Source: CAYOXM01 sp964407925
Lineage (GTDB): Bacteria; Patescibacteriota; Patescibacteriia; SG8-24
Reading direction: 5' to 3'
Length of the DNA: 17,075 bases
NCBI GenBank assembly: GCA_964407925.1
Contig: CAYOXM010000025.1
Coordinates: forward strand, 1-17,075
The translations under genes were made by a program, and so were the position numbers. Shown here one piece after another: positions 5,970 through 11,528 of the stretch (position 1 is its first letter; the number at the start of each line of letters is the position of its first letter). The notes under the pieces are model-generated. The model saw only the letters and a list, made by a program, of their open reading frames with translations. It ran no database searches and was not told where the DNA came from.

Positions 5970-6284
5970 ATGCTCGACCACAAGAGGGAACCCTCTGAAG
6001 ACCTCCAACTCGCCTTCGTCATCGGCGCGGGAACCGCCCTCTACCTGCTCCTGCCCTCGGCCCTCAAGTCCGCCGCGCACCTCGGCGCAGTCGTCGGGTT
6101 TCTCGCGGGCCTCGCCGCCGCCCTCGGCCGCCGCAAGCTGGCGGTTGAAAAACCGCCGTGGCTCAAGAGCCTGATGCCTATTCCGCTCTTCATCGTCGGG
6201 GCCGCGCTCGGCTTCGTCGCCATGACCTGGCTCGGCAGCCACCTTCCCGGCTGGATCGCGGCCGTACGCCATCTCGGCGACTGA
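5970..6284 (+). CDS. three-helix membrane protein, unknown function
   Basis: A 104-residue protein with a short polar N-terminus (MLDHKREPSED) and three predicted membrane helices, about 14-33, 37-52 and 66-86. A basic/Pro loop (GRRKLAVEKPPWLK) separates helices 2 and 3. I recognise no family. The start at 5970 is chosen for the AGGAGG ribosome-binding site 5 bases upstream. The longer reading to 5889 begins inside the predicted promoter and adds residues without membrane or domain character. It has its own terminator, so it is probably transcribed alone. Together with the next gene it interrupts the secE-nusG-rplK-rplA order on the opposite strand. A role in the envelope is all that can be inferred. 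Confidence 0.75.
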   Translation: MLDHKREPSEDLQLAFVIGAGTALYLLLPSALKSAAHLGAVVGFLAGLAAALGRRKLAVEKPPWLKSLMPIPLFIVGAALGFVAMTWLGSHLPGWIAAVRHLGD

Positions 6285-6292
6285 CAACATCG

Positions 6293-6321
6293 AAACGCGA
6301 ACCATCAGGTACGCGTTTTTT
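6293..6321 (+). terminator. terminator of the three-helix membrane protein gene
   Basis: AAACGCG (6293-6299) pairs with CGCGTTT (6312-6318). After one A-A mismatch the stem continues with ACC/GGT around ATCA. Six T (6316-6321) follow. It starts 9 bases after the stop. Confidence 0.85.
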
Positions 6322-6326
6322 CATTT

Positions 6327-6335
6327 TGCTATACT
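6327..6335 (+). promoter_or_regulatory. extended -10 promoter of the C39-like protein gene
   Basis: TGCTATACT (6327-6335) is an extended -10 just downstream of the preceding terminator. No convincing -35 is seen. Transcription would start near 6342, leaving 6 bases to the first ATG (6348) or 27 to the second (6369), with no ribosome-binding site for either. Confidence 0.6.
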
Positions 6336-6347
6336 GCATCGGTATTC

Positions 6348-8453
6348 ATGGGCAGCCGCCCGCATCTTATGCAAAAGAACCAACGTAACGCGTTCGTCGC
6401 GGTCGTCATCGCCGCCGCGCTTATCGGCGCGTTCATCTGGAAGAAGGGGGCCGTCCCGGAGAACAAGGGGCCGCTCGTCAAGGACGACCTGTCCATCACC
6501 CGCGTCTTCGCGCGCGGGAAGGAGACGGATGGCGGATTCGTCTACCTTCCTTATTCGCGTACCGACGACGTGAAATTCGTGAACGTCGCGGTGGACCTGA
6601 ACGGAGACGGGGCGTTCGCGTCGTATGACGCGGGCGGCAAGAAACAGGAGGAATGGCTGGTGAAGGACATGGCGGCGTTCGCGACCGGCGAAACGTCCGT
6701 CGGTTTTCCGGTGCTGATGCCTGACCGGTCGATAGGAAAGACGTTGCCGATGGACGCCGTCGTCGTCTTCACGTCGGAGAAAATCGCCGCGGACGCGTGG
6801 CCGGCGACGCTGCCGTCCGGCGCGACGTCGGTTTCCGCGCACGTGCGCACGTACGAAATTTCCGACCGCGACCTGCAGTACGTGACCGACGGGAGCGGCC
6901 AGCGCGACACGGGGAGCGCGGGCGCGTCCGAGGGCCGAGCGGTCGCGGTCGCGCCGCCGGGCGACACCGGTCACGCCACGGCGCTGCCGGGCGAACCGTA
7001 CGACTACAACGCCCGCATCGAGGAGATTCCCGATCAGAATCAGAAATACAACGAGTGCAGTCCTACCGGCATCTCCAACAACTTCCGCTGGTTGGCGAAG
7101 AAGTACGGCTTCGAGGACCGCATGCCCGGCAGCACGGAATCGCTCATCAACGAGCTCAAGGGCGACCTCCAGTGGGACAACGGCGTGACGCCGGGACAGA
7201 ACACCATCGACGGGAAGAACGCCTTCATCAGGCGGCACGGCCTGCCGCTCGAGGCGCACCTCGTCGGCGAGGAGTTCGACCCGAACATCCAGTATAAGAT
7301 TTTCCAGGAACTCGAGCGCGGCCAGGCGGTCGAGGTGGGCATGGTGTTCATCTCGAGCGAAGGGGAATGGGAAGGCGCGCATCTCGTCGGCGTCGCCGGC
7401 GTCCTCAAGGCCGGCGGCAGCCGCTACATCTCGCTCGTCGATCCGGGCGAACGCGCACGGACGGACGGCAGGAGTTACGAGGTGTACGGCATGGACGGCA
7501 ACGAGGTGATGGGCTACGACACCGACGTGACGACGCGCATCCGTTTCGCCTACGCGCAGTCGCCGGTCCGCGACGCCGCGGGCACGCTGGTGTTTCCTCC
7601 CGGCGCCAACGATTTCGTCCTCGACCCCGGCGACACGCTGGCGGAGGCGGGGAGCGACATCACGGTCGCGCGCGGCAACTTCGGATTCTTCAACGTCGCG
7701 GTCGACCATCCGGGCGACCATATGGTAGGCGAGTCGTTCACCGTCACTGCGGGCGTGACGTCGACGGGGCGCAAGACGAAAATGCGGTATCGCGACGCGG
7801 AGGGCAACCCGCAGACCTTCGAATTCGGCGCAGGTTCCCCGTGGTCGCTCAAGGGCCACTTCCTCGGCGGCGGGAACGTCTCTCCGGGGAACGTCCTGAA
7901 CAAGCCGGACCGGTTGGACGTCGCCGAGCGCCGCTATCTCGCCGAGGCCCGCTTCACCTGCGTGAAGCCCGGCATCGCCACGGTCAAATACGTCGCGGAC
8001 ATCCATTGGCCGCGCGACGGCGCAAGGCGTCCCGAAGGCGTCTGGAACAAGTACCGCGCCCAAATCGACAGTCAGGAGCAGACGCTCGTCGTCGATTCGC
8101 CCGTGTTCCGCTGCCTCGCGAAGCCGGAGCCCGCCAAGCCTTCGCGCGCGGCGGCGGGTCAGCCGTTCTGCCCCGGCGTCACCGAGGATCCGAACGGCCA
8201 GGAAATCGAGGTGCTGCGCATCGGCGACAAGTGCTACCCCAAGCCGCAGTTCCATGCCGCCAATCCTGACAACTGCGACGCGCGGCACTGGCATCCCAAC
8301 ATGCCGCAAGTGGTCGCGCTCGACGGCAGCAAGGCGACCGATCCGAATTCGCGCTCATGCGGCTTCGGGAAGGTCGGCGAAGTTCCGGAGGGCAAGGTGA
8401 AGCTTTCCGCCGACGAGGCCGCGAAGTTCATCGGCGGGAACCTCGAACGGTAA
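6348..8453 (+). CDS. anchored, exported protein with C39/papain-like domain and Cys/His-rich C-terminus
   Basis: A protein of 701 residues (694 if it starts at the second ATG, 6369, which gives a cleaner MQKNQR + hydrophobic anchor, residues 15-31). Residues about 40-210 form a beta-rich exported region of unknown type with an EF-hand-like DLNGDGAF loop (90-97). Residues about 225-385 look like a papain-fold C39-type domain: Cys237 in NECSPTGISNNFRWLAKKYG, His345 in EGAHLVGVAGV and Asp365 in SLVDPG have the order and setting of a Cys-His-Asp catalytic set. The usual C-G-P is C-S-P here. A beta-rich segment follows, then a C-terminal cluster with Cys538, 589, 608, 629, 643, 671 and HWHP at 647-650, suggesting disulfides or metal binding outside the cell. 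Peptidase activity is inferred. It is monocistronic between its own promoter and a two-way terminator. Confidence 0.8.
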   Translation: MGSRPHLMQKNQRNAFVAVVIAAALIGAFIWKKGAVPENKGPLVKDDLSITRVFARGKETDGGFVYLPYSRTDDVKFVNVAVDLNGDGAFASYDAGGKKQEEWLVKDMAAFATGETSVGFPVLMPDRSIGKTLPMDAVVVFTSEKIAADAWPATLPSGATSVSAHVRTYEISDRDLQYVTDGSGQRDTGSAGASEGRAVAVAPPGDTGHATALPGEPYDYNARIEEIPDQNQKYNECSPTGISNNFRWLAKKYGFEDRMPGSTESLINELKGDLQWDNGVTPGQNTIDGKNAFIRRHGLPLEAHLVGEEFDPNIQYKIFQELERGQAVEVGMVFISSEGEWEGAHLVGVAGVLKAGGSRYISLVDPGERARTDGRSYEVYGMDGNEVMGYDTDVTTRIRFAYAQSPVRDAAGTLVFPPGANDFVLDPGDTLAEAGSDITVARGNFGFFNVAVDHPGDHMVGESFTVTAGVTSTGRKTKMRYRDAEGNPQTFEFGAGSPWSLKGHFLGGGNVSPGNVLNKPDRLDVAERRYLAEARFTCVKPGIATVKYVADIHWPRDGARRPEGVWNKYRAQIDSQEQTLVVDSPVFRCLAKPEPAKPSRAAAGQPFCPGVTEDPNGQEIEVLRIGDKCYPKPQFHAANPDNCDARHWHPNMPQVVALDGSKATDPNSRSCGFGKVGEVPEGKVKLSADEAAKFIGGNLER

Positions 8454-8463
8454 ACGCAAAACG

Positions 8464-8491
8464 AAAACCGGCCCTCGCGGGCCGGTTTTTT
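8464..8491. terminator. bidirectional terminator between the C39-like gene and nusG
   Basis: ACCGGCCC (8467-8474) pairs with GGGCCGGT (8479-8486) around TCGC. Six T follow on the plus strand and four A precede it for the minus strand. It lies 13 bases after the plus-strand stop and 5 bases beyond the nusG stop. Confidence 0.9.
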
Positions 8492-8495
8492 CGCG

Positions 8496-9041
8496 TCAGA
8501 TTTTCTTGACCTGCAGGAAGTCGAGTTCGACCGGCGTCTCGCGTCCGAACATCGAGACGAGCACTTTGATCTTGCCGCGCGCCTCGTCGATCTCGGCGAC
8601 CTTGCCTTCGAAGTTCTTGAACGGTCCGTCGACGATGCGGATGGGGGAGTTGACGTCGACGTCGATCTTGTATTCCGGCTCCTCGACGCCCATGCGCTTC
8701 TGGAGCGAGCGGATCTCCTCGTCGGCGACCGGCGTCGGGATCGTGCCCGTGCCGATGAATCCGGTGACGTTCGGCGTGTTGCGCACGACGTACCACGAGT
8801 CGTCGGTGACGATCATCTCGACGAGCACGTAGCCGGGGAAGATCTTCTCCTCGACCGTCTTGCGCTTGCCGTTCTTGATCTTGATCTTCTTCTCCTTCGG
8901 AATGAGGATGTTGAAAATCTTGTCGCCCATGTCCATCGACTCGGTACGCTGCTTCAGGTTGTGGGCGACGTTTTCCTCGTAGCCGGAGTACGTGTGAATC
9001 GCGTACCAGCGCCGGCCGAGCTGTTGTGTCTGCTTCGGCAT
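8496..9041 (-). CDS. nusG: transcription termination/antitermination protein NusG
   Basis: A 181-residue NusG, which bridges the clamp of RNA polymerase and links it to Rho or to ribosomal protein S10. The NGN domain covers residues about 9-118, with RRWYAIHTYSGYEENV at 10-25 and the characteristic EEKIFPGYVLVEM at 64-76. The linker is short. The KOW domain covers about 130-181, with IRIVDGPFKNFEGKVAEID at 134-152. Length and domains are complete. The start at 9041 has AGGA about 9 bases upstream. It follows secE after 42 bases in the conserved secE-nusG pair. Its transcript ends at the two-way terminator shared with the convergent C39-like gene and does not run into rplK. Confidence 0.97.
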   Translation of the reverse strand: MPKQTQQLGRRWYAIHTYSGYEENVAHNLKQRTESMDMGDKIFNILIPKEKKIKIKNGKRKTVEEKIFPGYVLVEMIVTDDSWYVVRNTPNVTGFIGTGTIPTPVADEEIRSLQKRMGVEEPEYKIDVDVNSPIRIVDGPFKNFEGKVAEIDEARGKIKVLVSMFGRETPVELDFLQVKKI

Positions 9042-9083
9042 AGTGTGTTCCTAAGGTCCTTTATCGCCGCGATGCGGCACGCG

Positions 9084-9302
9084 TCAGCCCTGAAGGGCGG
9101 CGTATTCGATGAGCTTTTGGAATCCCGTCGAGAGGCCGAAGTCGATGGCGCCGAAGAAGACGGCCGTGGCGAGCGAGATGCTGACCACGATGATCGTGTC
9201 GCGGATGACAGTCTGGCGGCTGGGCCAGGCGACCTTCTTGAGCTCCTCCTTCGATTCGCGGACGTAGTTGACGAGCGGGTTGTTGGTGAGTGACATCGCC
9301 AT
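9084..9302 (-). CDS. secE: preprotein translocase subunit SecE
   Basis: A 72-residue SecE of the short bacterial type, the clamp-like subunit that stabilises SecY in the membrane. An amphipathic N-terminal helix carries the signature ESKEELKKVAWPSRQTVIRDT (residues 16-36). One membrane helix follows at about 37-58. The first ATG (9302) is chosen because the purine-rich AAGAAG lies 5 bases upstream. A second ATG two codons later is possible. The transcript should begin about 45 bases upstream at a near-consensus promoter, and its leader contains a terminator-like hairpin. Confidence 0.96.
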   Translation of the reverse strand: MAMSLTNNPLVNYVRESKEELKKVAWPSRQTVIRDTIIVVSISLATAVFFGAIDFGLSTGFQKLIEYAALQG

Positions 9303-9313
9303 AATTTCTTCTT

Positions 9314-9334
9314 AAAAAGCCGCCTGTCGGCGGC
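9314..9334 (-). terminator. terminator-like hairpin inside the secE-nusG leader (possible attenuator)
   Basis: On the minus strand GCCGCC (9329-9334) and GGCGGC (9319-9324) form a 6-bp GC stem with loop GACA, directly followed by TTTTT (9314-9318). It lies between the predicted start of transcription (about 9348) and the secE ribosome-binding site. Confidence 0.6.
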
Positions 9335-9354
9335 CGGTCACTTGTCGTATGCCC

Positions 9355-9383
9355 ACTATACCCGGGGAGGGTCCTTTTGTCAA
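9355..9383 (-). promoter_or_regulatory. near-consensus promoter of secE-nusG
   Basis: On the minus strand a perfect TTGACA (9378-9383), a 17-base spacer and TATAGT (9355-9360). The -35 lies in a perfect inverted repeat, CCTTTTG-T-CAAAAGG (9373-9387). The strength of the match fits a housekeeping operon. Confidence 0.8.
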
Positions 9384-9400
9384 AAGGGGGTGTCAGGCGG

Positions 9401-9430
9401 AAAAAATCCCCCGTTCGGCTGAACGGGGGA
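9401..9430 (-). terminator. terminator of the CPBP-family gene
   Basis: TCCCCCGTTC (9407-9416) and GAACGGGGGA (9421-9430) form a perfect 10-bp stem around GGCT, followed on the minus strand by six T. It begins 11 bases after the stop. Confidence 0.93.
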
Positions 9431-9441
9431 CGGTTCGTCGG

Positions 9442-10170
9442 TCAGACGAAGCCTCGGGAGCGCTCGATCGCCGCGTCGACGTACCGGATCACGAAGATGA
9501 GGAGGTCGTAGAGGAAGTGGATCAGGATCGCCGCGGGCAGGCCGTAGCGGAACATGATCCAGAAGAAGAACATCCCCATGAACCAGCTGTTCACGACGCC
9601 GAACGGCCCCTGGTACTTGTGGCCGTCGCGGAACAGGCCGTTCGCGCCGAGCATGGCGCAGCCCACCGCCCAGCCGTGCGGGCTGTAGAGGACGTCGTGC
9701 AGGCCGTGCAGCGTGGTGAAGTCGGCGAGCGGGCGGAAGATCCATAGGAACAGGTGCTCCGGGATGCCCCAACCCATGAAGCCCAGGAAGACGAAGTTCA
9801 CGACCTGGACCCAGAAGATGGACGAGAGAAAGATGAGCCAGCGGAAGCAGATCTCCTCGACCACGCCGGCCCACACGCTGATGAGGGCGCCGCCGACGAG
9901 CAGCGACTCGGCGTTGCGGTTTACCTCGCGCTTGTTGCGCGTGGCGAACGCGACGATGGCGGTGACGCCGCCGCCCCAGACGAAGGCGGGCCAGGCGGAC
10001 GAGAGCCAATCGCCGACCGAACCCTTCATGGGCCAGAAGTCGAAGGCTCCGTACGGGATCATCGACGGCCACAGGCGGCCGACGATGGCGATGGTGATCG
10101 CGCCCCAGAGCGCGGAGACGACGTAGTTACGACCGGACTTGCGGGAATCATCAGACGAGCGTTTCGCCAT
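9442..10170 (-). CDS. CPBP-family intramembrane metalloprotease (CAAX/bacteriocin-processing type)
   Basis: A 242-residue, mostly hydrophobic protein with about six to seven predicted membrane helices. It carries the family's first motif EExxxR (E105, E106, R110 in VVEEICFRW) and a late HxxxD (H218-D222 in LIHFLYDLL), equivalent to the third motif HxxxN/D. The second motif, usually FxxxH, is not canonical: H139 lies in GWGIPEHLF, and further histidines occur at 155, 158 and 165. CPBP proteins are glutamate-type intramembrane proteases acting in protein maturation, bacteriocin immunity or signalling. The substrate here is unknown. The start at 10170 is chosen for AAGGAG 6 bases upstream. The in-frame ORF to 10215 lacks this and would begin inside the leader. 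The gene is monocistronic with its own promoter and terminator. Confidence 0.82.
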   Translation of the reverse strand: MAKRSSDDSRKSGRNYVVSALWGAITIAIVGRLWPSMIPYGAFDFWPMKGSVGDWLSSAWPAFVWGGGVTAIVAFATRNKREVNRNAESLLVGGALISVWAGVVEEICFRWLIFLSSIFWVQVVNFVFLGFMGWGIPEHLFLWIFRPLADFTTLHGLHDVLYSPHGWAVGCAMLGANGLFRDGHKYQGPFGVVNSWFMGMFFFWIMFRYGLPAAILIHFLYDLLIFVIRYVDAAIERSRGFV

Positions 10171-10215
10171 GGCGAACTCCTTGCCGCGTGCGTTTTTCCT
10201 GTGTGGGACGTGCAA

Positions 10216-10258
10216 TGAACGGACCGCGCATCATGGCACGGTCCGGCGTTCATGTCAA
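10216..10258 (-). promoter_or_regulatory. promoter and inverted repeat upstream of the CPBP-family gene
   Basis: On the minus strand TTGACA (10253-10258), a 17-base spacer and CATGAT (10230-10235) preceded by TGC. The -10 lies between the arms of GGACCG (10221-10226) and CGGTCC (10239-10244), with outer arms TGAAC (10216-10220) and GTTCA (10248-10252). This operator-like placement is seen; its function is inferred. Confidence 0.5.
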
Positions 10259-10286
10259 CGGATTCGACCAAAATTTCCGGCGTTCA
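10242..10286. repeat. 11-base direct repeat flanking the CPBP promoter
   Basis: TCCGGCGTTCA occurs exactly at 10242-10252 and 10276-10286, 34 bases apart, on either side of the -35 box. The second copy contains the stop codon of the oxidoreductase gene. It may be a paired operator or chance. Confidence 0.5.
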
Positions 10287-11393
10287 GGCCGGACCTGCGG
10301 CAATGCGGACCCCGGATTTCTTCAGGCGGCTCAGGACCGTCGCGCGGATCGCCTTGCCGAGCGCTTCGGCAGGGAAGACGCCCTTGCGCCGCACCGACGG
10401 AATCGCGAGTGCGAACGCCGCCGCGCAGAGAGCGGTCGGATAGCCGATGTACGTCGCGCCCGGGGAGCGGCGCATGATGCTGCGGATGTCGGGGAAGACG
10501 GCGTGCCACGCGAGCGCGCCCGTGCCGCGCTTGCGCCGACCGGATGCGGCGACCGAGACGACGAGGCGCGCGTCGCGGATGACGCCGTCCTTCACGAGCG
10601 CGCGCATCTCGTCGGGCGTCGGGACGTTCGGCCAGTCGCCCGCGTTCTTCGCCCCGCCGAGCGCGTACTCCATGTCCTTGCCGCCGGCCATGTAGTCGGC
10701 GTTCTTCACCGGCAGGAACAGCGGGACGGTCGCGATTTCGTCGCCGTATACGCTCACGACGCGGCGCTTGCCGAACGGCGCGGGAAACCGAAACGTCTCG
10801 CTGTCCTTGAGCGGCCGCACGTGCGCGAATTTCCCGCGACGGAAGACGAGCGGCCACGATTCGAGTTCGTCTTTCAGCACGTTCGCGGACCAGGAGGGGA
10901 TGAAGCGTGCCGCGTCCTGCTCTTCGAGGATGCGGAAACGCAGCGTGTCGAGCGCGGCGAACTTTTCCGCGGCCTCCGCGGCGAGCAGGTTCGTGAGCCC
11001 CGGCGAAACGCCCGCATTGATGAGTCCGGTAAGGCCGGCCTTCGCGAACCGCTTGTCGTACGCGAGCTGCTCGGCGTGCCGCCAGTCCTTGAGGAGCGAG
11101 TCGAGGTCGAGGTAGTTCGCGCGTGAGGCGATCGCGGCGCGCATCAGCGGCAGGTTGAATTTGGGGAGGCTCGCGTTCACGACGAGGTCCGAACCCCCGG
11201 CAATGCGGGCGATCGATGCGGCGTCCGACGCGTCAGCGGTGACCAAGCCGACCTTCCGTCCGTCCGCGCCCAAAAACCGCCTTGCGGCCGGGAGGTCGTT
11301 TGCGGCGCAAGCGACGGAAACGCCCCTTTCCTTGGCCAGGATTTTGGCGAGCACCGAGCCGACGGCTCCGGCTCCCACGACGAGGATGCGCAT
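10284..11393 (-). CDS. saccharopine-dehydrogenase-family oxidoreductase
   Basis: A 369-residue NAD(P)-dependent enzyme. The Rossmann nucleotide-binding motif VVGAGAVGS is at residues 5-13. SDLVVNASLPKFNLPLMRAAI followed by YLDL (about 68-96) and INAGVSPGLTNLLA (125-138) are the pattern of the saccharopine dehydrogenase / carboxynorspermidine synthase family. The usual alpha/beta C-terminal domain follows. Members act in lysine metabolism or polyamine synthesis, and others are of unknown substrate. Nothing in the neighbourhood decides between these. The start at 11393 coincides with the conserved N-terminal beta strand, but no clear ribosome-binding site or promoter precedes it. Its stop overlaps one copy of an 11-base direct repeat shared with the CPBP promoter. 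Confidence 0.83.
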   Translation of the reverse strand: MRILVVGAGAVGSVLAKILAKERGVSVACAANDLPAARRFLGADGRKVGLVTADASDAASIARIAGGSDLVVNASLPKFNLPLMRAAIASRANYLDLDSLLKDWRHAEQLAYDKRFAKAGLTGLINAGVSPGLTNLLAAEAAEKFAALDTLRFRILEEQDAARFIPSWSANVLKDELESWPLVFRRGKFAHVRPLKDSETFRFPAPFGKRRVVSVYGDEIATVPLFLPVKNADYMAGGKDMEYALGGAKNAGDWPNVPTPDEMRALVKDGVIRDARLVVSVAASGRRKRGTGALAWHAVFPDIRSIMRRSPGATYIGYPTALCAAAFALAIPSVRRKGVFPAEALGKAIRATVLSRLKKSGVRIAAGPA

Positions 11394-11483
11394 AAGTACT
11401 CGGTCACCGTAACAAAAACCCCCGGCAGGGCAAGCCCAGCGGAGGCATTCGGTTTTCGGCGGGTAAACCCGAGTCGGAGCGAG

Positions 11484-11527
11484 GGCTCGGCCGAAGGCCG
11501 AGCCGCCGAAGGCCGGATGCCGAAGCC
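11484..11527. repeat. GC-rich palindrome and short tandem repeat after the GH15 gene
   Basis: GGCTCGGCC (11484-11492) and GGCCGAGCC (11496-11504) form a perfect 9-bp stem with loop GAA. GCCGAAGGCCG occurs at 11490-11500 and 11505-11515, and a shorter GCCGAAGCC at 11519-11527. It starts just beyond the GH15 stop. No T-run follows, so a Rho-independent terminator is not clear. Confidence 0.65.
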
Positions 11528-11528
11528 T

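Noticed and set aside
6321..8309. Minus-strand ORF of 662 codons opposite the C39-like gene
   Set aside because: Arg-rich low-information translation typical of antisense frames in high-GC DNA; the plus-strand protein has an anchor, catalytic-type motifs, a promoter and a terminator.
11411..11438. Possible terminator (CCC-TGCCG-GGG then TTTTT on the minus strand) after GH15
   Set aside because: The stem is only 3-4 bp and lies about 100 bases beyond the stop, close to the next gene; too weak to call.
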